Source: Tychonema sp. LEGE 06208 | GTDB lineage: Bacteria; Cyanobacteriota; Cyanobacteriia; Cyanobacteriales; Microcoleaceae | DNA: 38,391 bases | Reading direction: 5' to 3' | Assembly (NCBI RefSeq): GCF_015207505.1 | Contig: NZ_JADEWT010000058.1 | Coordinates: 1-38,391 of the forward strand | Part shown: positions 1 through 7,674 of the stretch, piece by piece | Layout of the letters: the number at the start of each line of letters is the position of its first letter | How positions within the stretch are numbered: the stretch's first letter is position 1 | Made by a program: the position numbers and the translations under genes | The notes under the pieces: model-generated | Database searches by the model: none | What the model saw: the letters and a program-made list of their open reading frames with translations, nothing else | Told to the model about the DNA's origin: nothing

Positions 1-28
1 TTGGTAAAATGGAGGTAACATTTTCTAT

Positions 29-67
29 AGATGGGGTTGTTTAACGATATTGACCCCATCTTTTTTT
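29..67 (+). terminator. Intrinsic terminator of a gene upstream of the window
   Basis: A perfect 9-bp stem (AGATGGGGT at 29-37 pairing with ACCCCATCT at 53-61) has a 15-nt loop and runs directly into a tract of seven T at 61-67. This is the classic form of a rho-independent terminator on the plus strand. No gene ends inside the window before it, so it probably ends a gene just outside the left edge. Confidence 0.7.
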
Positions 68-313
68 ACCATAAATCGGTCAAACCTTTGTTAGCTATGG
101 GTTTTAACGGGGTTGTCACCCCGTCAGGCGTTTTAGCCTACAAATCGGGTAAAAAACCCAGTTTCTTTAGTCTTGTGCGTAACTCCTAACAGAATTAGAT
201 GATTAAAGCATTTGAGCTGAAATTAATTGAGATATTTTAGGTAAAATTTATATATTTTAACAATTATTTAGGCTGACAAATTGTAGAATAATCAAAAGGA
301 ATAGGTGAGTTTT
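68..313. other. Non-coding leader with a short hairpin and a cyanobacterial repeat
   Basis: No credible ORF. A 7-bp hairpin lies at 107-124 (ACGGGGT, loop TGTC, ACCCCGT). At about 146-165 there is an AAAAAACCC(A/G)GTTTCTT stretch whose close relative occurs at about 3868-3881, so it is a dispersed repeat. The AT-rich stretch 220-295 probably carries the promoter of the following gene, but no clear -35/-10 pair could be picked. Confidence 0.4.
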
Positions 314-1654
314 ATGGGGCGTCTTACCGATCGAGCTTTTGACATTTTGCGGGCGGAAGTTGACAAGTGCGCGGCTGGTAATGTGCTAGCGGGTTCAGTG
401 TACCGGGGGATAGTAATCAAGCGGTTGGAAAAATTGCGATCGCAAGAGGGAACTTTCGCATCAAAAGAAGAAATTCGCGATACCTTCAAAGACGAATTTC
501 CCAACTTCAGCGAACAAGCTCTCAAAGCTGCTGTCAAAGCCAACCGCGCGCCCGGATTATTTAATAAAATCATCTTTGCTGGCGGTTTGCTGGGCGCTGG
601 GGCGGGCATAATTTGGCTGATTAATTTGCCTTTTCCAATGATTCGCTGGCCCGTGGCTAAGACAATGCCGATATTGTTGCTGCCGAGTTTTATCAGTATG
701 GATTATAATTACCGAGAGGCGATCGCCCTTGTGGAACAATCCGATCAACTGGTTAACAAAGCGACTGCTGCGGCAGATTTTGACTTGGGCGAAACTAAAG
801 CAAAACAAGCTCAAAAACATCTAGACGCTTTACCTGTGTGGTTTCTCGGCTATTATCCAAAGAGGTACTGCTCTTTTTTCCGCTGCACTTGGCGCTTTAC
901 ATTGGATGAATTTCAAGCAGCCCGAAAAAATATCGGGCGGATGGATGCTCAAATTTTCCAGCAAAAAAATGCTTTTACTGAGTTAAATCGAGCCGAAGAA
1001 AGTCTCAACACGGCAAAACAGCAGTACCAGCAAGCAAAAACAGCAGCAGACAGACAAAAAGCTAGCATAAATTGGCAAAGCGCGATCGACCAACTCAATC
1101 AAATTCCCGCCGACACCCTCGCCGGAAAAACGGCTAAGCAAAAACTCCAAGCAGCAGAAAGAGACTTTCAAGCAATGGGAGGAATCGCCACCGGTTCCGC
1201 GCGCGCCGACAACTTAATCGAAGCAGCCAAAGAATTTGCTCTTTCCGCCGCCGTCGCTTCCCAAAAACCGCCGCATCCAGCCGCCCAGTGGGAACAAATA
1301 GCAGGATTGTGGGAAGAAGGAATTAACCGACTAAAAATGGTTCCTGTCGATAATCCGGGCTATCTCGACGCTCAAACCAAACTGGCGGAATATCAGAAGA
1401 ATTTAGGGATTTCTCAGATTAGATTGCAATCAGAAAAAGAGTCTGCAAAAGCTTTGCAAGAAGCTAAAAGCTTATTTGCCAACTTGCAAAATAATGTGAA
1501 TTCTCCCAGTCAAAATTCCGGTAACTCTCTGGGCCAGTTGCAACAAATTATCAATCAATTAGAATCTGTCAAACCCGGAACAACTGTTTATCCCGAATCT
1601 CAAAAATGGCTGCAATCTGCTCGAAAAAAACAGCAACAATGGCAAAATAATTAA
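314..1654 (+). CDS. Coiled-coil membrane protein of unknown function
   Basis: I do not recognise a named family. The N-terminal ~85 residues look soluble and helical. A hydrophobic region follows (about residues 85-130, GGLLGAGAGIIWLINLPF then a second stretch around PILLLPSF), consistent with one or two membrane segments. The remaining ~300 residues are Gln/Ala/Lys-rich heptad-like helices (for example AEESLNTAKQQYQQAK), probably an extended coiled coil with TPR-like pieces outside the membrane. A GTG at 305 would add three residues. I prefer the ATG at 314 because AGGTGA (303-308) sits 5 nt before it. The gene stands alone, with a repeat array downstream. The coding call is safe and the function is unknown. 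Confidence 0.8.
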   Translation: MGRLTDRAFDILRAEVDKCAAGNVLAGSVYRGIVIKRLEKLRSQEGTFASKEEIRDTFKDEFPNFSEQALKAAVKANRAPGLFNKIIFAGGLLGAGAGIIWLINLPFPMIRWPVAKTMPILLLPSFISMDYNYREAIALVEQSDQLVNKATAAADFDLGETKAKQAQKHLDALPVWFLGYYPKRYCSFFRCTWRFTLDEFQAARKNIGRMDAQIFQQKNAFTELNRAEESLNTAKQQYQQAKTAADRQKASINWQSAIDQLNQIPADTLAGKTAKQKLQAAERDFQAMGGIATGSARADNLIEAAKEFALSAAVASQKPPHPAAQWEQIAGLWEEGINRLKMVPVDNPGYLDAQTKLAEYQKNLGISQIRLQSEKESAKALQEAKSLFANLQNNVNSPSQNSGNSLGQLQQIINQLESVKPGTTVYPESQKWLQSARKKQQQWQNN

Positions 1655-1757
1655 ATGTTGGGAATAAAGTCTGGGAGATTGTTAGCTGCTTTCCTGTCAA
1701 CTAAGAGGGCCCGCACGCACCATGCACCGCTTCTACTGACTGTTGGCTGCTTGCAGT

Positions 1758-1926
1758 GGGAATTGGGAATTGGGAATTGGGAATTGGGAATTGGGAATTA
1801 GGAATTGGGAATTGGGAATTGGGAATTGCTAGCAAATAACTAATGACTAATGACCAATGACTAATGACTAATGACTACTGCCAACCACCAACTGCCAACT
1901 GCCTAATTACCAACTGCCTAATTACC
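1758..1926. repeat. Heptanucleotide tandem arrays (GGGAATT, then TAATGAC, then CCAACTG-like)
   Basis: About ten GGGAATT units run from 1758 to about 1828, with one variant unit near 1800. TAATGAC/CAATGAC heptads follow at about 1838-1878, then shorter CCAACTGCC/CCTAATTA copies up to the stop codon of the minus-strand ferredoxin-like gene. The 7-bp period is kept while the unit sequence changes. Arrays of this kind (STRR) are well known in filamentous cyanobacteria. Confidence 0.85.
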
Positions 1927-2158
1927 AAGCAGGGTCAACATACAAATTAATTGTTACTTGCTTTTTCCCGGAAGGGATGCCGGAAATACAAGCACAAATC
2001 GTCTCGCCGCCGTCAATTTCTACTTCGCAAGCGTGACAAGAACCCATCAAACAGCCTGTAGGAATGGAAACCCCCGCACGTTTTGCTACATCTAGCAAAA
2101 GCTCTCCCGGTTCTGCTTCTACTGTCACATTATCCGGCAAAAAGCAAACTTTTGTCAT
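1922..2158 (-). CDS. Small [2Fe-2S] ferredoxin-like protein
   Basis: A 78-residue protein with a compact plant-type ferredoxin fold pattern. It has the cluster signature C36-x4-C41-x2-C44 (PTGCLMGSCHACEVEI) and a further cysteine pair C55/C57, one of which should be the fourth ligand. In photosynthetic ferredoxins the fourth cysteine lies about 30 residues after the third; here the gap is only 10-12 residues, as in short Fer2 proteins. The N-terminal VTVEAEPGELLLDVAKRAGV matches the usual beta strand-helix opening of Fer2 domains. It lies 61 bp downstream of cobQ on the same strand and may share its transcript. The spacer holds CAACAGT heptads. Its redox partner cannot be told from sequence; a link to corrin chemistry is only positional. 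Confidence 0.8.
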   Translation of the reverse strand: MTKVCFLPDNVTVEAEPGELLLDVAKRAGVSIPTGCLMGSCHACEVEIDGGETICACISGIPSGKKQVTINLYVDPAW

Positions 2159-2219
2159 TAAATTTTAACCTCAACTCTAACAAACAACAGTTAACAGTCA
2201 ACAGTCAACAGTTAACTAA

Positions 2220-3686
2220 TTAACCTAAAATTTGCTTGATATCTAAATGTTTTTCCACCGTATCAGCTAAAGTCTCTAACAGAGCTTCTCGGTGCTCTCG
2301 GTAATTCGGAATACCTGTAGGTAATGCACGGAGTCCCCGCTGCTGGCGCAGGTGATTTAACCAAGCTCGCCGCCAAGCTCCATTATCAAAGATGCCGTGC
2401 AGGTATGTGCCCCAAACTGATTGAGCAGTGTTGACAATTCCTAAAGTTGGATCGTCAAATAGCGGTTGAGTCAAATCTGACTGTAGCATTTGCGTTCTTC
2501 CTTGGTGAATTTCGTAACCTGAAACTGGTAAACCCGTTTGAGGATAGTTAGATGTTACGACACGCTGGCGGGCAATTTTGTCCGGGGCGATCGCAGTTTT
2601 TAACGGCAGCAATCCCAATCCTTCAAATTCTCCCTGTTGTCCCTCCCGCCCTTCTTTATCGCTGATACTTTCTCCCAGCATCTGGAAGCCGCCGCAAACT
2701 CCCATGACTGTACCGCCAGCTACTAAGTAATTTTGAATAGCTTTTGCCATACCTGTTTGGCGCAGCACCTGCAAATCGGAAATTGTGGTTTTAGAACCCG
2801 GTAAAATCACGGCATCTGGATGGCCTAACTGGTCTTTTGGGCTGACGTATTTGACGGTGACGCTAGTTTCCGACTCCAGCGGGTCGAAGTCGGTAAAATT
2901 GGAAATTCGGGGCAAGCGGATGATGGAAATATTTAGGTCGGTTTGAGTGTTGGGAGAACGCCGATCGAGCAAATCGAGAGAATCCTCGGAGGGAAACACT
3001 TCGTCTATCCAAGGAATCACCCCAACTACCGGGATTCCCGTTCTTTCTTCCAGCCAAATCAGCCCCGGATCTAAGATTGATTTTTGTCCTCGGAACTTAT
3101 TAATAATGAATCCTTTAATTAAAGCCCGTTCGTCGGGATCGAGTAATTCCAAAGTACCGATGATGTGAGCGAAAGCGCCGCCGCGATCGATATCAACGAC
3201 TAGCAAAGTCCGAGCGTTTAAATGTTTCGCCACTCGCATATTTGTTAAATCGCGGTGTTTGAGATTAATCTCAGCAGGGCTGCCGGCTCCTTCACAAACA
3301 ACCATGTCAAATTCTTGTCTGAGAAATTCTAAGGATTCCCGAATCGCTTGCCACCCTAAATCGAAATATTGTTCGTAATATTGAGATGCTCGCACGTTGG
3401 CGATCGCCCGGCCCTTGACAATCAATTGAGAAGTCATGTCTCCTTGCGGCTTGAGTAAAATCGGATTCATTTCTACCCAAGGTGCCACGCCCGCAGCCCA
3501 AGCTTGTACTGCTTGAGCGTAGCCAATCTCTCCGCCGCTGGCTGTGACATAGGAATTCAGTGCCATATTCTGACCTTTAAACGGAGTTACCCGCCAGCCC
3601 GATCGAGAAAAGATGCGACACAATGCTGAAACGAGTAAAGATTTTCCTGCGTGAGATGTTGTTCCCACGACCATAATTGCTTTCAT
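2220..3686 (-). CDS. cobQ: Cobyric acid synthase (adenosylcobyric acid synthase)
   Basis: A 488-residue CobQ/CbiP protein. It amidates four peripheral carboxylates (b, d, e, g) of adenosylcobyrinic acid a,c-diamide, using glutamine and ATP, in the cytoplasmic cobalamin pathway. The N-terminal domain has the dethiobiotin-synthetase-like P-loop (VGTTSHAGKS, residues 7-16) and the typical KGQNMALNS stretch. The C-terminal class-I-like glutaminase domain carries the nucleophile C331 in GVCGGFQMLGES and the catalytic-type H430 in YLHGIFDN. Length is normal for the family and no lesion is visible. The start ATG is followed at once by the conserved MKAIMVVGTTSHAGKS opening. No cobalamin riboswitch could be recognised upstream. 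The next metal-related gene is the NicO-type Ni/Co transporter about 4 kb away. Confidence 0.95.
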   Translation of the reverse strand: MKAIMVVGTTSHAGKSLLVSALCRIFSRSGWRVTPFKGQNMALNSYVTASGGEIGYAQAVQAWAAGVAPWVEMNPILLKPQGDMTSQLIVKGRAIANVRASQYYEQYFDLGWQAIRESLEFLRQEFDMVVCEGAGSPAEINLKHRDLTNMRVAKHLNARTLLVVDIDRGGAFAHIIGTLELLDPDERALIKGFIINKFRGQKSILDPGLIWLEERTGIPVVGVIPWIDEVFPSEDSLDLLDRRSPNTQTDLNISIIRLPRISNFTDFDPLESETSVTVKYVSPKDQLGHPDAVILPGSKTTISDLQVLRQTGMAKAIQNYLVAGGTVMGVCGGFQMLGESISDKEGREGQQGEFEGLGLLPLKTAIAPDKIARQRVVTSNYPQTGLPVSGYEIHQGRTQMLQSDLTQPLFDDPTLGIVNTAQSVWGTYLHGIFDNGAWRRAWLNHLRQQRGLRALPTGIPNYREHREALLETLADTVEKHLDIKQILG

Positions 3687-4185
3687 AATATTCAGGGGAG
3701 GAGGAAGAGGTTCGAGGGAAGAGGTTCGAGGTTCGAGGTTCGAGGTTCGAGGGAAGAAGTCATCAATACATCTTTAAAAAAATAGTATCAGTTCGCGATC
3801 GCACCCTGACTCCTAGAAATCGGCTTTTTTACTGAAGTTGGGGGTGAGTGCGAGATATTTTCGGGAAAAAACCCGGTTTCTTGCTACCTGCGGGTAATAT
3901 CAAATCCGGTAGCATCGGAATGATTCAGATATATATTCTCGGACTCTGTGTACTCTGTGTACTAATAAGGTTAAATCACCTGACGATGCCAGCGGAAACG
4001 ATATAATTTCCTGTCCGAGCGATCGACCGATCTAAAATTTGATATGTGTGGAATGCAAGTCTGCAACCGAGCTAAACCTGCGTTCCCCAAAGTGTTATAG
4101 CGGTTCTCAAGCGTGGTGAGGTATGCCCTATTCTGTTTTTGCTATGGTAATTGACCGGACATGATATAAGTCTTAAAAGCAAAAA
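3687..4185. other. Intergenic region made largely of dispersed repeats
   Basis: No supported gene in about 500 bp. From 3706 to 3750 there is a GAGGTTCGAG-type short tandem repeat. At about 3868-3881 lies another copy of the AAAAAACCCGGTTTCTT repeat. From 3897 to 4004 there is one copy of the ATATC..CCGG..GATAT element, and at 4096-4130 a 35-bp unit whose inverted relative is at 10884-10918. The right end, TATGGTAATTGACCGGACAT at 4143-4162, recurs in variant form at 24401-24420. Confidence 0.6.
3897..4004. repeat. Dispersed element with CCGG-type inverted ends (copy 1)
   Basis: It begins with ATATCAAATCCGGTAGCATC and ends with GATGCCAGCGGAAACGATAT, so the ends are imperfect inverted repeats of each other. 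The same ends, with variations, bound segments at 7373-7478, 16257-16349 and 23134-23240, and the left end is at 17309. The interior is not conserved between copies. This looks like a short non-autonomous element or an expansion-prone palindrome. Confidence 0.5.
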
Positions 4186-4220
4186 GTAGAAACCAGAATC
4201 AAAAAAATTCTGGTTTCTAC
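4186..4220 (-). terminator. Intrinsic terminator of the Ycf66-type gene
   Basis: A perfect 14-bp inverted repeat (GTAGAAACCAGAAT at 4186-4199 with its complement at 4207-4220) has a 7-nt loop. Read on the minus strand it is followed by TTTTTGCTTTT. It begins 16 nt after the stop codon of the minus-strand gene that ends at 4236. Confidence 0.7.
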
Positions 4221-4235
4221 CTTTGGCTTTTTGGC

Positions 4236-5861
4236 TTAAGATGATGGCCGATCTTCGCCGGATATATTGTCAAATTTTGATTCTACGGGCGGTTTAGGAG
4301 CTTCGACTGGCTCGGAAGCGGGGGGATTTGGGCGAATCAATTCCGGTGGTTCTTCCTGGGAAGATGGTTTTTCTTCTGTGGATTCGATCGAGATTTTTGA
4401 TACTGAAATCGTTTCCACTTGCACGCTCAACCCCGGTTCTCCCGGTATTTCTACCTCTACAGGCTCCGCCACTTCCACCACAGTCATTTCTATAGATACA
4501 GTAGGGGCTTCTGCTTCCGTTACGCCGGAGGCTGTTTCCGCTTCATCCACTGCTGTCTCCGCTGTTTCTGAAATCAACGGCGCTGTCTGAGTTTCGGGGG
4601 AGGCTGTGTCTAAAATTGGAGTTTCCTCTATTTTGGGAGCACTCGCGGCTTCGGCCACCATCAAGTCGGCCATTGCTTCTAAATCGGTGGGAAATGGCAC
4701 TGCTTGGCTGGTGTCAACGGCTGTGTTGCTAGTTTCGGTCACTTCTTGCGCGACTTCGGCTAATTCAGATTCGAGAACTCGATCGATATCCGGTGTAGGA
4801 ATTGTTGTTATTTTAGGTTCCGGCGCGATCGGATCGGGAGTTTTTTGCGCTGTTGTCGCCGGAGTATTTTGATCGGACGCGATCGGATCGGGAGTCTTTT
4901 TGGCTGTTGTCGCCGGAGTATTTTTATCAGACTTGTTTTTACTCGCACCCCGTCCCAAGATATCGCCGAGACTATTTTTGATATTGCCGAACAGACTTGC
5001 GAAACCGCCGGATTTTTTAGCTGTTTTGGCTGGAGTTGGTGTCGCCGTTGGTGTCGCCGTTGGTGTCGCCGTTGGTGTCACCGTTGAGGCTGTCGAACTA
5101 ACAACAGACTCGGACTCTTTAGCCTTCGCCCTCCAAATCTCCTCAAAATCGTCTGTTTCAGGCTGCAGTTGAGGCTCTGGCTGACGCTCTGCTGGCTCCA
5201 CAGTTGCTGGGGCGGCAATTTCTGAAAATTCTATAGGTAGAGGTAGAGGAGTGAAGCTGGTGGCTGATTCTGCTGGGTCTGGTGAAGTCTCAACAGCAGG
5301 AGTTTCCACGGAAAATACTGGTATTTCTGCAATTGCAGGTGTTTTGTCTTGGGGAATGGTCAAGTCAGGCCCGATCGCGCTTTCGGCAATTTCTTCAGCG
5401 ATTGAGGGAGTTGCCGGTTGTTCTTTTACCTTTACCTCAGTCGGATTCACAGCGGGTGCTGGAACTACATCAGTTTTCGGTTTGGGCGATCGAACAAACT
5501 TAGGTTTTTTCGCTGCGGGCTCTGGTTTTTTACCAAACAAACCCGATAGCGGCCCGCCTATGGCCCCGGCCAAATTCGCCGGCACGGGAATCGGCGTTTG
5601 CTGAGCGACGGGTGTCACCAGCCTGCGTAAAGTCAGGGTTTCCCAAGCCAACCAGCCCAACATAGCTACGCCCGCCATTTGACCCAGCAGGAGAGCACCA
5701 GTAATTCGCCCCGCACAAGTCCATAAAATTAACGCATAAAAAAGTCCTACCCCGCTCCAGGTAAAATCACTTTTGCGGTGAACTTCTGGAAAAAAGAAGG
5801 CCGCCATGTAAATACTGAAGCTGCCTAGACCGACCGCTAACGCCAGAATGTATGCAAGCAT
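4236..5861 (-). CDS. Ycf66-type membrane protein with a long disordered tail
   Basis: The first ~90 residues match my recollection of the Ycf66 N-terminal family, found in cyanobacteria and some plastids. There are three or so hydrophobic segments (LAYILALAVGLGSFSIYMA; WSGVGLFYALILWTCAGRI; LLGQMAGVAMLGWLAW) followed by LTLRRLVTP. Residues ~95-541 are low-complexity, rich in Pro, Thr, Glu and Ala, and predicted disordered. They include a TPTATPTATPTATPTP stretch encoded by 12-bp tandem repeats at 5029-5088, and a duplicated NTPATTA(K/Q)KTPDPIA motif. Typical Ycf66 proteins are shorter, so the tail is an expansion. Ycf66 function is not established; a thylakoid/photosynthetic role is assumed from its distribution. 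The acidic tail could be a flexible tether. A strong terminator follows. Confidence 0.75.
   Translation of the reverse strand: MLAYILALAVGLGSFSIYMAAFFFPEVHRKSDFTWSGVGLFYALILWTCAGRITGALLLGQMAGVAMLGWLAWETLTLRRLVTPVAQQTPIPVPANLAGAIGGPLSGLFGKKPEPAAKKPKFVRSPKPKTDVVPAPAVNPTEVKVKEQPATPSIAEEIAESAIGPDLTIPQDKTPAIAEIPVFSVETPAVETSPDPAESATSFTPLPLPIEFSEIAAPATVEPAERQPEPQLQPETDDFEEIWRAKAKESESVVSSTASTVTPTATPTATPTATPTPAKTAKKSGGFASLFGNIKNSLGDILGRGASKNKSDKNTPATTAKKTPDPIASDQNTPATTAQKTPDPIAPEPKITTIPTPDIDRVLESELAEVAQEVTETSNTAVDTSQAVPFPTDLEAMADLMVAEAASAPKIEETPILDTASPETQTAPLISETAETAVDEAETASGVTEAEAPTVSIEMTVVEVAEPVEVEIPGEPGLSVQVETISVSKISIESTEEKPSSQEEPPELIRPNPPASEPVEAPKPPVESKFDNISGEDRPSS
5029..5088. repeat. 12-bp minisatellite inside the Ycf66-type gene
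   Basis: Five consecutive 12-bp units of the type GTCGCCGTTGGT occupy 5029-5088; the three at 5041-5076 are identical and the flanking two have diverged. On the minus strand they encode repeated TPTA tetrapeptides. The unit is a multiple of three, so gain or loss of a unit keeps the frame. Confidence 0.85.
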
Positions 5862-6257
5862 CTTGTCGGTACCTCCGCTTTGTCAAATAACTTCTACGCG
5901 CTAATTCTACCTTTGTGAGACACTCAACGGCTTCTTTCTCTAGACCAATTATCTATTTGGAAACAAGTTCGGCAGCGGATTAGTGTCCTGGATTGAACGG
6001 ATTTAAAGGATTTAACGGGTGGATGTTGACCGTAAAGCTCAAGCGTGAAGATTTTCCCTACTTTCCCCATCTCCACCTCTTTACCCTCGGAGCGAAGTCG
6101 AAGCGCTTCTCACCCCTTCTTGGTCTCACCCCCTACTCAGTGGTGATACGTGTCACTTAACTGTGCCGGTACGATCGCACTTGCGGTAGAAGATGTTCTG
6201 TAGGGTATAGGTGTCCGAGGAATTATGCCTAGGGGCATAGATATTGGAGGTAGTGTC
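5862..6257. other. Intergenic region without a recognised gene
   Basis: About 400 bp between the divergent Ycf66-type gene and the small secreted ORF. I see short imperfect direct repeats (GGATTGAACGGATTTAAAGG region, about 5990-6020) and no convincing ORF or RNA. Promoters for both flanking genes must lie here, but none could be assigned with confidence. Confidence 0.35.
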
Positions 6258-6440
6258 ATGTTAGAAAAACTGTTGTTAGCTGCGGCTTTAACCTTATCGC
6301 TTCAAATTTTTGCTGGAGTCGGCACTGCCTCCAAGCTACCGAAAAATCTTGTATTGCGATCGAGCGCTCTGCCGACACAAACCATACAACTGCCCCAGGT
6401 TGGAGCACCTTTGTCCGCACAGCAGAACGTCGAATCCTAA
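6258..6440 (+). CDS. Small secreted peptide, unknown function
   Basis: A 60-residue ORF. The ATG at 6258 is chosen because GGAGG (6246-6250) lies 7 nt upstream; an in-frame ATG at 6225 has no such site. The N-terminus is a textbook signal peptide: MLEKLLLAAALTLSLQIFAG, with probable cleavage near GVGTA/SK. The remaining ~35 residues are polar with prolines and contain no cysteine or recognised motif. A strong hairpin terminator follows at 6573-6595. It could be a short exported peptide or a lineage-specific ORF; the ribosome-binding site plus signal peptide make it more likely real than not. Confidence 0.5.
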   Translation: MLEKLLLAAALTLSLQIFAGVGTASKLPKNLVLRSSALPTQTIQLPQVGAPLSAQQNVES

Positions 6441-6572
6441 TTCAGAGGCGAAAAATCAGAGGTGCAAGTGCGATCGAACTAAAGGCACAGCCTCTCTCTC
6501 ATATTTTTTGCAAGCTGTTCTGTTTTGTATTTTAGTCTTGACAATTTAGAGGTTTCATCCTTCAGACTTCAG

Positions 6573-6600
6573 TCCTGATTATCAATTAATCAGGATTTTC
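6573..6600 (+). terminator. Intrinsic terminator after the small secreted ORF
   Basis: A perfect 9-bp stem, TCCTGATTA (6573-6581) with TAATCAGGA (6587-6595), has a 5-nt loop and is followed by TTTTCGTTT. It lies about 130 nt beyond the stop codon at 6440. Confidence 0.65.
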
Positions 6601-6815
6601 GTTTCCAGCGATCGAACAGTAGGTAAATCAGGAATAGCCGATCGCATCTTAATTCCCACAACCTCAGACAAATCTTACATTAGGTTGCCAGTTATCAACA
6701 CTCAAGGCTTAAAATGCTTGTGCAAACTTCAGTAAAGGAGCGAAATAGATATATAATTTTCTGAAGGAACTGGAAGCTAATAAACACATTCACTGTTAAA
6801 TCAAGGAGAGCAAAA

Positions 6816-7253
6816 ATGGCACTTAGCGATATTTTATTGAATGAAAACAACAGAGACAATTTTGTTGATGACTGCGTACAGTTGATAGAAAAACAAGTTG
6901 CAGCAGCGCCGGGGTTGGGGGGTTTGGCTCTGAAAGCCGCCTACTCTACTGTCAAAGGGATACGGGCTGACTATTGCGCTCAAGTCGTCGATCAAATTCT
7001 GCCAGAAATCTCGATCGCACTCGACCCCATGTGGACTGAAGCTGTAAACAATGGCAACCCTGTCGAATATTTTGCTGAAAGAAAAGCTGAAGTAGCAAAC
7101 CAATTGCTCCAAATCAGTGATAAAAAAGCCGATAACAGCACAAGAGCAGTGGTTAAAGGTGCCTATGCCAAACTCCGCCCATCAGCTAAAACTTACGTAG
7201 AAAATGGCATACCGGATTTAGCCAAAATTATTAATAAACATACTGCGACCTGA
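6816..7253 (+). CDS. DUF6918-like protein
   Basis: A 145-residue soluble, mostly helical protein. The opening MALSDILLNENNRDNFVDDC, then GLGGLALKAAYSTVK, a central VDQILPEISIALDPMW and the final GIPDLAKIINKH follow the layout of the DUF6918 family as I remember it from actinobacteria. No enzyme motif is visible and the function is unknown. The start is well supported: AAGGAGAG lies just upstream (about 6804-6811). The gene is monocistronic, with a long AT-rich leader and its own hairpin terminator 8 nt after the stop. Confidence 0.65.
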   Translation: MALSDILLNENNRDNFVDDCVQLIEKQVAAAPGLGGLALKAAYSTVKGIRADYCAQVVDQILPEISIALDPMWTEAVNNGNPVEYFAERKAEVANQLLQISDKKADNSTRAVVKGAYAKLRPSAKTYVENGIPDLAKIINKHTAT

Positions 7254-7260
7254 ATCTTGA

Positions 7261-7290
7261 ATGGGTGGGAAATTCCCACCCATTTCAATG
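7261..7290 (+). terminator. Hairpin terminator after the DUF6918-like gene
   Basis: A 9-bp perfect stem, ATGGGTGGG with CCCACCCAT, encloses AAATT at 7261-7283. Only a weak T-rich tail (TTCAATGCTGTT) follows, so termination may be partial. Confidence 0.55.
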
Positions 7291-7674
7291 CTGTTCTGGG
7301 TGAGGAATCTCTGCCAAATTAGTTCAATCTCGCGACTTTGTAGGGTTGGAACTAATATTAGTTTGTCAAGTCATATCAATTCCGGTTGCACCGGAATAGT
7401 AAATTCACTGTTGACTGTTGACTGTTGACTGTTGACTGTTGACTGTTAACATCATTCCGATGCAACCGGAAACGATATGAATCAGCAGAGAGATTTTTGA
7501 TTATTCATATCGCGTCTGGTAGATTGACAACGATAAAATAGGTTCGTAGTGCGGACTTCAGTCCGCCACCTATTGCGCGATATTGTCCGCACGCGCGCAC
7601 CTTGTTATGGTAATCGACAGAACATCAGATCGCAACATCATCACAACTGACGCAACCTAGGATCTAAAATTGTA
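7284..7674. other. Intergenic region with repeats between convergent genes
   Basis: No gene supported. It holds one complete dispersed element (7373-7478), a GCGGACTTCAGTCCGC palindrome at 7551-7566 of a type common in cyanobacterial spacers, and a degenerate TATGGTAAT..GACAGAACAT end near 7606. The flanking genes are convergent, so no promoter is expected. Confidence 0.45.
7373..7478. repeat. Dispersed element with CCGG-type inverted ends (copy 2)
   Basis: The best-preserved copy. The left end is ATATCAATTCCGGTTGCA (7373-7390). The right end TGCAACCGGAAACGATAT (7461-7478) is its inverted complement at 16 of 18 positions. The interior holds about six TGTTGAC heptads (7407-7448), so a heptanucleotide array lies inside the element. 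Confidence 0.65.

Noticed and set aside
292..609. Minus-strand ORF of 105 codons overlapping the first gene
   Set aside because: It is a frame shadow of the plus-strand coiled-coil protein, has no ribosome-binding site and has a composition unlike a real protein.
4267..5604. Several plus-strand ORFs opposite the Ycf66-type gene (Ser/Val/Gly-rich)
   Set aside because: They are antisense shadows of the low-complexity tail; their repetitive content mirrors the minus-strand codons.
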